A stretch of DNA of 64,000 bases from Epiperipatus broadwayi. Taxonomy: Eukaryota > Onychophora > Udeonychophora > Euonychophora > Peripatidae. Below, piece by piece: positions 37,106-49,358 of this stretch. Position numbers and translations under genes: made by a program. The notes below the pieces were generated by a model. That model searched no databases and was not told the DNA's origin. It was given only the letters and a program-made list of their open reading frames with translations. Numbering within the stretch: the first letter of the stretch is position 1; each line of letters opens with the position of its first letter. The stretch covers positions 126,001 to 190,000 of the forward strand of contig JAQFVV010013082.1 of NCBI GenBank assembly GCA_028023455.1. Reading direction: 5' to 3'.

Positions 37106-37653
37106 GAGTGATATCATCCCTTTCCAACTTCATAATATTAGTTTTATAAAATATATTTTTATAAGTTGTCATGAATAGCACCCGTGTGTGCATATGACCA
37201 TGAATGGTCTTATATATTTGGAAAGAAGGATAGGAAGGATTCTTTGTTAGAAGAACCTTGTATTGGAGATAAGCATAAGGCACTCCAGGAATCTCACAGT
37301 GGGTACTTTTATTCAGTTGCTATATTTAATATTATTTTTATTAGATGACAATGGCCAGTATGTTTTATTGTTCAGATGACTGCCCCAATATATAAATAAA
37401 TACCAAGAATCTTTAATGCTGATATTTTCAAGTGGCACAGTGATTATATAATTTCTTTATCTATGCTATGATGAATTAATATAGTTACAAATGTACATAT
37501 TAATTAATAATTTCCCCTATCTAAATATTTATTATAGTTACAAATACATATCTTTTATATTAATTTAATAATTTCAAATATCTAAATAATACATATTTAT
37601 ATTAATTTATAAAATATTGTTACAAATGGCAATTGATAAATAATTGTTACAAA

Positions 37654-37671
37654 TGGCGCCCAACGTGGGGC
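37654..37671 (+). promoter_or_regulatory. Primer binding site for tRNA-Lys
   Basis: TGGCGCCCAACGTGGGGC begins two bases after the LTR end and is identical to the classic tRNA-Lys(1,2) primer site used by several retroviruses and Ty3/Gypsy elements. Minus-strand DNA synthesis would start here. The last bases, GTGGGG (37665-37670), can pair with CCCCAC (37702-37707), and AAGCCA (37679-37684) with TGGCTT (37690-37695), forming a stacked hairpin that would hide part of the site. Confidence 0.95.
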
Positions 37672-39163
37672 TCGAAATAAGCCAAATAATGGCTTGAAAT
37701 ACCCCACATACATGAGAGATGGGTAGTATATAGTGATGACAGATGTATAGTTTAAAAAAAAAAAAAGAATTTTTTTTTTCTGTGCAATTTTTTTTTATTA
37801 TTAGTGTATACAAATATTTTGGCCTGATGTTTAGATGATGATGATTACTGTTATTGCATTTTTGATGATGATAAATGAATACAGTCATTATAGAGCTTAG
37901 TTTCAATTTTTAAAATATAATGATATCACAACTTATAATGTGTTAAAGTTAATAACACTGTTTTTTATTATATATTTTGCTTATCAATTAAATAAGCATA
38001 GAAATATTAATAGCCTTGAAGTGTGGAATAATAATTTTGTTCATATTTGAAAAGTTTGTGTTATAGAAAATTTATGATTTTGGAGGTTGGATTGGATATT
38101 TGATTGTTGGAGTTTGGTTGGTTGTGTTACGGTTGTGATGATGGATGGAGAATTTTTGTCATTGCCTTGAGAATGTGATGTATTCATGCCACTGGTGATT
38201 GATTTATCTCATTCACTGCTCCAACCCAGATTATAATATCAGTTGTTTTATCATGAAGCAGTTAACAGTAGGCCTGCCATGATTTCGCCTCTAAGACTCC
38301 AGAGAGAGCAAGGCATAATTTTTCTGATACATAATATTTCGCCTCTAAGACTCCAGAGAGAGCAAGGCAGTATTTTGTTTTACTGATATATAATTGTTGC
38401 CTCTAAGACTTTAAAAATAAGCAAGGCAGTATTTGACGAATTAAAGCCCCTAAGACTTGGAAGTAAGCAGGGCAATGCAACAATGTTTGCAATAAACTAT
38501 TATGGGTTGTAGTAGCTTAGAGTGATTGAATTGGGGTGATCATCTGAGTGTTCATGGAGCATTGTGTGCTTTAAGTGCAGTGATTGAATTCTTTTGTCTA
38601 TCTCATGATTGTGAATTGCTAATCATTCTTTTGGCTGTCAATATCTGTCAGATCTCTAGAAGGATAGATGAGTATATAAATGACTTGAGACATGAACTCT
38701 GTTATAAATCTAGCACATATGTTATATAAGTAATTTTTTTTTTTTTTGCTTAGTGTATTAAAAAGGGCATAGAGAGAGTTAAGTTTTATAAAGGCATGAA
38801 AAACTAGATAAATGATGGCATAAAAAGGACACACCAATACAGAGATAGCTTTTTCTTAAATAAATGTTTTAAATAGTACTATGACCTCATACTTTATCAA
38901 TCATATATAGGTAAAGGAAAAAGAGTGATGATGGAGGTTAAGTTAATTAAAGGCACTAAAGATATAGATAGATTGATGGGGAGAATTATGGCTGAGAAAG
39001 AGTGGTTGAAAATTTTAAGGTATATGAGGATAGATAAAGGTGTTTGACTCTGGATGTATAGGAAATCAGGGAGCAGAACAATAGAGCAGAATAATAAATC
39101 AGAGCAGAATAAATCAGAATATAATAAATCAAACAGAAATAAGTAATATAAAAAAAGAGTAAT
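37672..39163 (+). other. Long 5' leader of the LTR element
   Basis: About 1.5 kb without a coding frame separates the primer site from the only ORF. It holds the PBS-proximal hairpin and the four-hairpin array at 38287-38473. Many upstream ATGs make simple scanning unlikely. Leaders of this kind usually carry dimerisation and packaging signals. Confidence 0.75.
38287..38473 (+). ncRNA. Array of four covarying hairpins in the leader
   Basis: Four units start at 38287, 38341, 38399 and 38446, each 28-29 nt. All share: outer stem GCCY/RGGC, a 5' internal loop CTAAGA, inner stem CTY/RAG, a 6-7 nt apical loop and a 3' bulge CA. Outer pair four is T-A in copies 1-3 and C-G in copy 4 (GCCT/AGGC to GCCC/GGGC). 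Inner pair three is C-G in copies 1-2 and T-A in copies 3-4 (CTC/GAG to CTT/AAG). Both changes keep pairing, while the apical loops vary freely. This points to a structured RNA element; the role (packaging, dimerisation or protein binding) is unknown. Confidence 0.7.
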
Positions 39164-40231
39164 TTGGAACAAGACAAAGAAGTAGTCATGGAAGAAATGA
39201 AGGAAGGTTACCCAGAGTGGTTTCCCATGATAATGGCACAATTGAAGGAAATGAATAAGGGCATAAACCAAATGAATCAGAAAATGGATCAGTACTTCCA
39301 AAAAATGCATGAGTCTATCAAAGGACTGTCTCAGGGACTTGACAATAAGATGGATCAACCATCACCAGAAATGAATGATCAAGTAACTGATTTAGGTAAA
39401 GAAACTGATAATAAGATGACCAGTCCAGAACAAGAAATAGTGCCAGAGAGTTATGTGACTGTAGTCAAGCCATATGAAAATGATGAGGTAGCTGCTGTTC
39501 AAGAACAATGTAATCCCAAAGAGGATATATACAGTGAGATACATAACCTAGAAATAAAGGTAGCCACTGTACAGGAACAAATTGACCTCAGGAAAGATGT
39601 AGTCAGTAAAGCTAGTTTCTTAGAATTAAAGATAGCTGCTGATGTATATGCCCCAGTAAATGTAGCAGACAAGTTTGAGACATTGGGAGCTACCAAAAGG
39701 ATAGCTGAAAGTTATCATAGAGAGGAGGAGAGCTATGGCTATAAAGTCTCCAATATGAGAATGGGAACAAACCAGTTAGGCAGACAATTTCCCACAAAAC
39801 CTGGCAAACCAAACATAGGAATGCCTGGGAATATATATATGATAGTGGATGATGTGCACTCCCCAATGAGAGTGGCAGACCTATTGGATGCCCTGGGAGT
39901 TACAGAAAGGAAAATGAAAGGTTATTCTAGGATGGAGGAGAGATATAGTTATAAGATCTCCACCATTAGGATTATAAACAACCAATTAGGCCGACACTAT
40001 CCCATGAAACCTAGTAAACCAAACATAGGTAGGCCTGGGAATGATTCCGATCAGCAAATGCAAAATAGCGACCCGCAGAAGCATACATTCAAAAAGTTCT
40101 ATAATATATATGAAGGGCCATTCATGCTAAAGGAAAGAAAAGGGGAAAATGCATTTGTACTAGAATCGTCAGAAGGAGTAAAAGGCACATATAATGTACG
40201 TAGCCTAAAACCAATGGCACTCATGACCTAA
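39164..40231 (+). CDS. Gag-like/integrase-tail fusion ORF of the LTR element
   Basis: This intact 355-codon frame is the only ORF of the element. Residues 1-75 are Met/Gln/Lys-rich and coiled-coil-like (MNKGINQMNQKMDQYFQKM). Residues ~108-158 contain two ~25-residue repeats (VAAVQEQ...LEIK, VATVQEQ...LELK). Residues ~158-223 and ~225-293 are two longer repeats, each with V-A-D ... E-R-Y/S-Y-x-Y-K ... N-Q-L-G-R and K-P-x-K-P-N-I-G-x-P-G-N. Residues ~306-352 (KFYNIYEGPFMLKERKGENAFVL ... KGTYNVRSLKP) resemble the GPY/F module that closes Ty3/Gypsy integrases. Protease, RT, RNase H and the integrase core are missing, so mobility would need proteins in trans. The reading frame survives despite the deletion, which hints at selection or recent origin. 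No zinc knuckle is present. Confidence 0.75.
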   Translation: MEQDKEVVMEEMKEGYPEWFPMIMAQLKEMNKGINQMNQKMDQYFQKMHESIKGLSQGLDNKMDQPSPEMNDQVTDLGKETDNKMTSPEQEIVPESYVTVVKPYENDEVAAVQEQCNPKEDIYSEIHNLEIKVATVQEQIDLRKDVVSKASFLELKIAADVYAPVNVADKFETLGATKRIAESYHREEESYGYKVSNMRMGTNQLGRQFPTKPGKPNIGMPGNIYMIVDDVHSPMRVADLLDALGVTERKMKGYSRMEERYSYKISTIRIINNQLGRHYPMKPSKPNIGRPGNDSDQQMQNSDPQKHTFKKFYNIYEGPFMLKERKGENAFVLESSEGVKGTYNVRSLKPMALMT

Positions 40232-40260
40232 GCAATTTTTTTTATATTCAAAATTTTTTT

Positions 40261-40283
40261 TTTTGTTTGGGGGTGAGGCAAAA
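40261..40283 (+). promoter_or_regulatory. Polypurine tract
   Basis: GGGGGTGAGGCAAAA (about 40269-40283) directly precedes the TGTA start of the 3' LTR. It is the expected primer for plus-strand DNA synthesis; one T and one C interrupt the purine run. Confidence 0.75.
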
Positions 40284-43200
40284 TGTACATATACATACAG
40301 TATTCAATTATTTAAAAAAAAAAAAAAATTTTTTTTTATTCTTTTATACATACAGAGATTTATATGTATAAAATTTATTATTATGAATAAGCAGTTCTTT
40401 TTATGATTTATTATATAATATTTTTTATTAAATAATATGTGTTAAATTTATTTAACTTTCATTTTTGTTAAAATAGAGTAAATCAGAAAAGTGTGAAATA
40501 AGGCAATCAAGATTGTTAGATTAGAAAAAAAAGAAAAAATTGTACACGTGTGAAACAATGAATAGATCTGTACAAACACAAAGATGCTTTTACACTTATT
40601 TCTGATGGCTATAGATGGCCAGCTTTGTTGTTATCTGTATCTTAAAATTATTTTTACAAAAGAGGTGCTTTGATGTAGATAACGATCAATTATAAGTCGT
40701 CATTGATTGTGACCGTCAAACTTGTGAAGCTTTGATTTTTTTTTTAAGATAAAGATTTCCAGATGTTTTTTCGCGATATAAACGATTAAAACAATTTTTT
40801 TAGGCAGTTAATCATAAATTTTTTTAAGAGTCAGTAATAAATTTCTTTAGAGAGATGATCAGTTAAATTATTATTATTATTTTGAGACTCAACTCAGTCG
40901 GTCCTTCCTTGTTATAATTCTTAAGCAGAAATGTAAGCTCGAATTTTTTTTTTAAAAAAGAGAGTGAACGCTTTAATTCTTTTTTCTCACTCTTTGAAAG
41001 TTGAAAAAAAAAAGAGCAAATGAAATGTGCGTTTATATAAAGCAATTTTCAAGCAATATTAAAGAATAGGAGAGAAATGGAACAAGATTGAATTTATTAT
41101 AAGCTAGTAATAATTATAAAAATGATATTAACATATTTGGTTATGCATAAGAATATGCCTTTGCATTGCTAAACCATTTTTTCTGCTTCCTGATTAATAC
41201 AGAATGAGTCAAAACCGCTGATCTGTCTATGAAATCATGTATCCAGTAATAACCAACAAAATGATAAATTTTGAAGCCAACCACGCAAGCTATATGGAAT
41301 GCTTTGTTCCTAGTTCATGTCTTATTAAAAGCTCACTGCCTTCGAACCAATGGAGAAGGGGAAATAGGAGGAAAAGAAAATTTAAAACAGCTATGTAGAA
41401 CCAAGTTTGAAGCCATAAATCAAATTTTTGTTGATTTACCTCAATCATCTAAAGTGTCAACAGCAATTATTTTTTTTAAAGAAGAGAAACAAGCAAATCC
41501 ACCGGTACCTACTTATTCAAAGTACTTATAATAACTTTTTTTCTTTTAAATGGTAGAAGGAAGCCAATCAACAGTGAATAATAAGGAAATTGAAGAAACA
41601 AGCAAAGTCAATTGATTCAGCATTATCTTAAAAGTATCTGCAATAACTTTCTTTTTTTTTTTTATTGGTGAGCAAAGAAAAGTGGTCTGAAAATTCAAAC
41701 TAAGGACATTAATAAGAAGTAAAAAGTAGACGGGTAAATATGAACTTTCTTTAACCGATTTTATTCTTTTGCTTATTAAAAGTAAACCTTAATTTACTGG
41801 TCAAAGCAATTTTCTTTTTTTGATACAGAAACATTAAAGACTTGTTTATCTATAGTTATTTGCAATATCTCACAACATAGCACAAACATAATTTAAATCT
41901 TTAAACTTAAATTTTTCATTATTTTTTTTATTATATATTGTAATGTTGAAATGTTTTTTTTTTAATTGTTCTTCAGTTGTTAATGATGATGAGCAACCTA
42001 TAGATATATGCATTTATAATGTTTTTTATTTTTATTTTATCTTGTTGCATATTAAAAATTAATATATGTATTTTATTTTCTTTCGCTATAAGGTTGCAAA
42101 AGAAAAAAGATATTTTTATATATGTAATTTTTGGGTATACATTTTAAACATATATGTTAACATTACCGAATGCGTGAATGTGTAACTGTTTATCCAAACA
42201 CATCAAAGAATAGGTTATATATGATTAGTTTAAAATGGTAAATTAAAAAGTAGGGCATTACATTTGAATGGAAATGAAATAACATATACAAGTTACACCT
42301 GAAATTTATTTTATGATATGATAAGTAAGAAAATTCTTAAATAAGCATTTATAGAATATGTATTTTTTTTAATATTGATTTAAGTCAGCTTATTTTGAGA
42401 TATCAAGAAAGATGACAAACCTATATATTAAGTTTATTTGCTTATACTCATATAAATTTTTTATTAATTTTATATAAATTTTTATATTAATAAACCATTT
42501 ATTTAATTGTCGATTTGACTTTAAAGAAGGAAAGAAAGAGTAGTAGTGTTAATAAAATATAATTATATATCTTAATTGGTTTCCGAGTAATTATTAAGAA
42601 TATTGTGTTTTGTTTTTTTTTGTCTTAATTCTATCATTTTAATTCATCATCATTGCTCGCAGTTATTAAGTATTACCATTCGTATATATTGAGCAATCAC
42701 TTGCAAATATTAAGCGTCCGCAAAATAATAGGTAAACTAGAATGTTGATATTTAAGTATTTAAGGATTATGCTTGAGAATAACCAAATTTTGATAATTAT
42801 AGTTCAACATAGAAAGCTAAAATTGTGTTGTGTCCATGAATTTAGATCATCCTCATCAAAGATGGATATCATGTTATTAGTTAAAAAATGTTTCAAATAA
42901 TACTATATAAAAGTTATGATCGCCATCAATCATCATTAATAAATTATAATCATTAAATTTAATGTTTAGCGTAATGAATATGTTTTAGTAAATAGGGGTT
43001 TATAGAAAATTGAATATTATGCAAAGAGATTCATGATGATCAATCATCACCATTAGTATTATTAAATCCCAGTATGAAATATGATAATTTTAATAGATGC
43101 CTATAAGTTTATAAAGATGAATTTATTGTTGTGAGTTTATTGATAAGCCATGGCTGGTATCATCATCACTATTATAATCATTGTTATGATATCACTATTA

Positions 43201-44176
43201 TAATCATTATTATGATATTATTATCATCATCATCATTATTACCTTTATTGTGATAAATAATTTAGTTAAATGGCCATCAATATCAATAATGGTCTTCACA
43301 TGCTTGTTTGGAAGCCATTAATAGGATTATACATGTCTGTTCATCAATATACGCTAATGAGCTAGCAATGTCTATAAGAATCTTTGATCTATAGTATAAA
43401 CTTTGGTAATATTGGGATCTTGTAATTTTATCAATATAGATAAAATGTAAGAATGTCATTTTTGTTCAATAGTCATCCAAGTCATGTGTAATAAATATGT
43501 ACTGAATGAGTTTGAACTCAAGTACACTATAAATAGATACTTATCTAGATTGAAAACAATCTAGTGGCGCTCATGGGAAAACACATGTACTTAGCTAAAC
43601 TGAATAAAGAGTGATATCATCCCTTTCCAACTTCATAATATTAGTTTTATAAAATATATTTTTTATAAGTTGTCATGAATAGCACCCGTGTGTGCATATG
43701 ACCATGAATGGTCTTATATATTTGGAAAGAAGGATAGGAAGGATTCTTTGTTAGAAGAACCTAGTATTGGAGATAAGCATAAGGCACTCCAGGAATCTCA
43801 CAGTGGGTACTTTTATTCAGTTGCTATATTTAATATTATTTTTATTAGATGACAATGGCCAGTATGTTTTATTGTTCAGATGACTGCCCCAATATATAAA
43901 TAAATACCAAGAATCTTTAATGCTGATATTTTCAAGTGGCACAGTGATTATATAATTTCTTTATCTATGCTATGATGAATTAATATAGTTACAAATGGTA
44001 CAGATTGGATAGGCACATATCTAATAATTAATAATTTCCCCTATCTAAATATTTATTATAGTTACAAATACATATCTTTTATATTAATTTAATAATTTCA
44101 AATATCTAAATAATACATATTTATATTAATTTATAAAATATTGTTACAAATGGCAATTGATAAATAAATTGTTACA
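40284..44176 (+). mobile_element. 3' LTR of large-LTR retrotransposon
   Basis: This 3893-bp LTR starts TGTACATATA and ends TTGTTACA. It is nearly identical to the 5' LTR, so the insertion is recent. The TATA box is at 43528-43536 and AATAAA at 43603-43608. The element inserted in an AT dinucleotide run (44177-44275), so its target duplication cannot be told from the microsatellite. The unknown 86-codon frame recurs at 41271-41531. Confidence 0.95.
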
Positions 44177-44218
44177 ATATATATATATATATATATATAA
44201 TATATATATTGTGAACCA

Positions 44219-44276
<58 letters not shown>

Positions 44277-45150
44277 GCCTATATTACCTATAAGGTCTCT
44301 TCCTAATCATTAACTAATACAAAATTTAGCAATATCATAAAGCTTAATATATTCTATTATAATTAATAAAAATAGAACTTTTAAAGTAGCAATATTTCTT
44401 TTTACAAATGCCATTTTTCATTATTTAATTCAATTACTACTGATTGATATTGATCTCAACTTTTTTGGAAATTAAGATTCATTTTATCAACTGTTTTATC
44501 TATTAATATTAAAAAAACACTTAACAAAGCATTTCAGCTATTTCAATATTCATAAGTGTAAAATATGCACTTATAAGTGATATGAGTCAATTATGACGTC
44601 TAAAATACTTTCAAATATAAATTTAAAGAAATGTGTAGGTTCTTTTGAATTAGGATACAATTTTTAAATTCTAAATGTTGTCTCAACAGAATTTTTATAA
44701 AAATTAATTGTACTTTGCTTCTGACTTATATAGATCGGTAGGTTGCAAATTTTAATTTAAAATTTAATTTTAAACCTTTTTTAATTGAATTAATTATAAT
44801 TTTGAAATTATCTGAATAATTTATATTAGGAATACACACTGAGACAAGCAAACCAGCACGCCTAGACTTATATATAATTTGATGTTATTTATTTTAAAAA
44901 TATTTTGTTTTGTTTTTATATACTATCTCACTGAATAGAATATGTTAACTCAATCAAGTTAATAGACAACTACATATTTTAATCTTATATTTATTTCCAT
45001 GTATTCGACTTTTGTTTAAACAAAAGTATATGAAAATAAATATATGATTAATGTATATAGGGTTGTCAATTAAATTGATAATGTATACATATTCAATTCC
45101 TGGGGAATGTAAATATAATTGTAGGGTAGGAGTTGATTTAATTTATGGTG
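44177..45150. other. AT microsatellite and AT-rich DNA
   Basis: (TA)n occupies 44177-44275; a second long (AT)n lies at 45157-45213. No gene is seen between them. Confidence 0.7.
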
Positions 45151-45152
45151 TG

Positions 45153-45216
<64 letters not shown>

Positions 45217-45614
45217 TGACATACCTCGTTTGCATATTCACTTCGGGGCAGTATATAATTAAAAATGGGTTAGCTCAGTTACAGATTATGTTTGGTTAAA
45301 TGCAAATAATTAATAAAATAAAATATCCTGCATTAATATTAATACATTCTATTATCAGAAAAATGAAAAGGTCCAGTTTATAAAATAAATCAATAAATAT
45401 TTAATTTTTCATGAGACTTGGAAGTGAAAATACAGATGACAAGAAAGATTACATTGAGCCAATATCCCGCATGATACCACCTTAGTGTCATATAAACACT
45501 ATCCCCCTATTATTATCTCCAATAAATAAGCTTATAGCATTCTTATGACTTTAATAAATCCTACTCATCAAGATTAAACTAATAATTAAATCTTAATCTC
45601 TTATTTATAATAAT

Positions 45615-45745
45615 TTAGCTCAATAAAAATCTCAGGTTCATAAAATTATTCTAAGATAATTAAAATTACTGTAGTAAAACATGAGAAGGGATTTTATGTC
45701 ATACTCTACTACACTTAAAAATAATAATAATAGATAATAATAATA
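45615..45745 (+). repeat. RTE-like LINE 3' fragment
   Basis: It matches 29730-29830: 'tcaggttcataaaat', 'actgtagtaaaacatgagaa' and 'gtcatactctactacactta', and is again followed by a short AAT run. The shared end before AAT units marks the family's 3' terminus. Confidence 0.7.
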
Positions 45746-46067
45746 TTCTTCATTGGATGGACTTCTTCTGATATATCTTTTCTTTTCACTATAATTTTTT
45801 ATTACTATAATAAAATAATATAAAGATATAATCTTTTATCTTCCTATAATAATGTAAGAAAAATGTGGTAGCATTTATAATCTGACAAATAAAGGTGTGT
45901 GGCAATGGATAGCATATAATTCAATTTATGACCATAAGATAATGTAAATGTATGATTGCTTAAGTAAATAAACTCCAAGAAAATATTCAAATTCTTAAAA
46001 TAATTCTTTATTTATCTTTGTGCAAAAATTATATGTTTGTTTCTGTTATTCTGGGTATCTCATGCAG

Positions 46068-48149
46068 TGTAATGGGAAAATGAAACAGCCAGGACACACA
46101 AATTTTGAAAACAAATTTAACAAAGTTTATTATTAACAATAAAATAAAACAAAAACAATTTATTTACAATATTTACATTGGATATCCTTACTTTACACCG
46201 TTCTACATTTTTATATTACTTAGTTATTAAACAATCTAGAATTTATTTAAGTCTTCATTTCTGACTTAAAATAATAAAAATAAAATAATATCATTTTATT
46301 TATCTCTCTCTAATTAAAGTTATGATAAATTACATTTATTTATTTTTATTTAAAACAAAAATATCCCATCCTTAAATATTATTTAACTATACTTTTCTTC
46401 TAAAAAAACATCCATAGAAACATACTAAGGGAAAACATAAAAAAATAACATTATCGTGAATATGGATCTTTTAAAAATAAACAATTTTCACTTTGCAATG
46501 TTAAAAGATGTCATATAAAATATCTACTAATAATTTATTACTAGATTCTGTGGATATCGTTGTTCACCACACTATGTTTATTAAATATAACATATCCCCA
46601 TTTAATATTAGTTTAATACTATATAGTTGTAGTTACCGATATATTCTTTATTATTTAATAAATACAAAATTATACCTATGCTTATTATTTATATCATTTT
46701 ACTTTATAACATTATATTTTTAAAAATATGCAATACTTATTTTAAAACAAAATAAAGCATTTAAAAGTTATTTAACATTTTAAAGAGCAACTTTGTTTTA
46801 TATACTTTATTCTTGAAATTTTATTTTATTTCTAAAACAAATCCAAAAAACATATTTTATGATTCTTTTCCCTTTTAGGATCCATTGGATTTTCAATTCC
46901 AATTTATACAAATTCTACTTCTTCTAAGTAAATGAACTTATCTCATTCAAACGATAGCATATCTTAAACTCTAAATTATCTATTATTTCTTTTCAAATAT
47001 ATCATACTGAATGATGTAGTTACATTGGAAATCTAGATAGTGAATAGATGAATAGAAAGGGAAGCCAAACTAGAGTATAACTCATAGCAAATATCAAAAA
47101 ATATCATGGCACAGTGTATCTATAAGAAATAGAGGCATGACCCAGTCTAATGTCCCCCAATACTATTAATGATGTCAAGCTATTCCTTCAGCTTTATTAA
47201 AACATCAATACTTAAAGAAAAATAGACACTGTCCAAAATAAATATACAATTACAGGGCTTTGTTAACTGCATTGCAATCCACTAAGATTATAAAATATTC
47301 TTCATATTCCCTCATCACATCCTATTATAACATCATCTTGGTTTCATGTTCTCCATATTACTACCAAGCCACTATCTTATCATTATTTCCTAAAGATTTA
47401 TCTCATCTTACATCGACAAAATAACTTTCTTGTGCATATTCAAAACAATAAATAAAATTCATTTATAATTAGAGCAATCTCACTGATCCACAAGAAAAGT
47501 TTGCTTACTTCCTTATTCTATATTCTAAAACCTTTACAAACTAATCATATAAATTCTTGAACATCCAATAATATGAAAGTTTAAAAAGAATCACATAAAT
47601 ATTTATTATCATGTTGGGTTATATTACTAGTATAAAATTATAGTATGCATATTCCCAAAATAAATCCTAGTCTCATAATTTTTAAAAGTGTTGTATAAAA
47701 TGTGTTTACATATAATTAATCATTTATTCTTCCATTCATTATAATTCATAGGCAATCTAAAAGAAAACAAAAATATACATCATAAAAATATCAATATTCA
47801 TTAACTATTACCAAGTGATATTAGTTTATTATCATCTATGCAGTCTTCGGTTTTCCATCAATTAGATACATTGCAATACATGAAAATACATTTATATTTT
47901 ACTTAAATGTTCTTATTTAAACTATTAAATTATTATATTATAGGATTTTAATATTATCAATAAATTAATGTTCATGTTCCTACACTTATAAATCAGAAAA
48001 TTTACTTTTAAAATAAATAGTAATAAATGAAAATCATATTTACATAACTTCAGCTGAAAAACGAATGTTCTTTATAAGTCCGAATATTTCCATTTTCTTT
48101 CTCAAAAGTTTTTTTTTTAAAATGTTCTCTCAATAGTAATTTTACAATC
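46068..48149 (-). mobile_element. Possible LTR (solo or truncated element)
   Basis: On the minus strand CAATGGGGGAGAT, a polypurine-tract-like run (plus 48152-48164), is followed by TGTAAAATTACT. About 2.08 kb further the strand reads AATAAACTTTG ... CCCATTACA. TGTAA/TTACA termini, the purine tract and an AATAAA near the end fit a 3' LTR. No second LTR or polyprotein is seen, so this is tentative. Confidence 0.3.
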
Positions 48150-48164
48150 TCCCCCATTGCTATG

Positions 48165-49290
48165 ATGATGAATAAGACAATACCTTTCCTACAGAAAGTG
48201 TCCTCCAAACTTCCAGCACGAAAATCTCAGGTTTTAAAAATGAACAATGAAAAAAAATTATGACGTCTTTTAAAATCTTGAAAAATTAAATAAAATAATA
48301 ATCAATCCATCCTGGAAAAGTTACAGAATAATAATTTATGACTTCTATAGTCCAGAATGATGATTATTAAAATTATAATACTAAAATAATCCTGTGAAGC
48401 TTCTATAGGCATATTGATGCATCGTATCTCTTTAGCTTAGCTTGAATTATCCAGATAAACTTTTGCGCAATACTTATTTCCATAATTCCACACTTTATTT
48501 ATTAAGATGTTCCTTTCTTTATAGGTTTCTTCTTCAAAGAAATTTATTGTTATTTATTACCTATTCAGAGGTTTTTCTTGTCTTAAATTATCAGCTTTTA
48601 AAAGAATTTTATATACGCGTATTAACCTATATATTGTTCAGGTTTTAATAACATACTCTTTTCTAGAATATCTTCATTAATCTTTACTTAAGATAATTTT
48701 CTTACAAGTATTTTAAATGTTTCCTTCATAAAGGATATAACATTTACTCAGATAACATGATATTTCCATAAATTTATTATAAAGTATACTTGTTTTATTG
48801 CTTATTAATACTAGACAAGATTATCTTGCTATATAAAATAATGCGTCTTTACTTTTAATCGGCAAAACAGTTTTTCTAATGAGTTTCCCATATAATGTCC
48901 ATAAATTAATTTATTCATTTGAATAGTCATCTTGTTCAATACTATTGAAACTGCATCAATAAATATTATACTCATTTTTAAAATATTATAAGTTGAATAC
49001 GTTTTACTTATTGGTATATCCATTTTATTATTGCGAAGTTATATCTTAGATTTTGATGAATACTACTGATAACGGAACTTTAAAAATTAGCAAGTCATAT
49101 TAAAAAATGAAGTCATTAAATATATTTTTATATTACACTCTCTTTTTGCAAATACTTTTAAAATAATAATAACCTATTAGCTTTGCAAATAAAATTGTAT
49201 GAGAGCACTAAAAATTGACTAAATAATAAAATTAAAAATACTATAACCTTGATAGATTCTGAGATGATATCTGCTATCTTTAATACATTT
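48165..49290. other. AT-rich DNA, nothing recognised
   Basis: Short AT-biased frames only. If the LTR call above is right, this would be degraded internal sequence, but no gag or pol motif is visible. Confidence 0.35.
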
Positions 49291-49322
49291 TAAATCACCA
49301 CCAATACCCCCCATGCAATCCG

Positions 49323-49358
49323 TATTTATATCCTAGAGAATACGTCATTCTATTGGTT
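49323..49358 (-). promoter_or_regulatory. Candidate RNA polymerase II promoter on the minus strand
   Basis: Reading right to left: CCAAT (plus 49352-49356), TGACGTA, which resembles a CRE/ATF site (plus 49341-49347), then TATAAATA (plus 49323-49330). The order and spacing are those of a compact promoter firing towards lower coordinates. No coding frame follows within 3 kb, so it may serve a mobile element or a non-coding RNA. Confidence 0.35.

Larger units (their letters stand above)
33795..37651 (+). mobile_element. 5' LTR of large-LTR retrotransposon
   Basis: This is a direct repeat of 40284-44176, differing mostly in homopolymer lengths plus a few substitutions and one short indel near 37495. 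The first four bases (TGTA) are hidden by the gap; the end is TTGTTACA, giving TGTA...TACA termini. A strong TATA box TATAAATAG lies at 37025-37033 and AATAAA at 37100-37105, so U3 is about 3.2 kb, R roughly 70 bp and U5 about 0.5 kb. An 86-codon open frame (34770-35030) lies in U3 and is shared by both LTRs with two differences; I do not recognise it. Confidence 0.93.

Noticed and set aside
38897-39358. 153-residue hydrophobic minus-strand frame
   Set aside because: It is largely antisense to the leader and start of the LTR element's ORF; its hydrophobic look comes from complementing a Lys/Met/Glu-rich strand.
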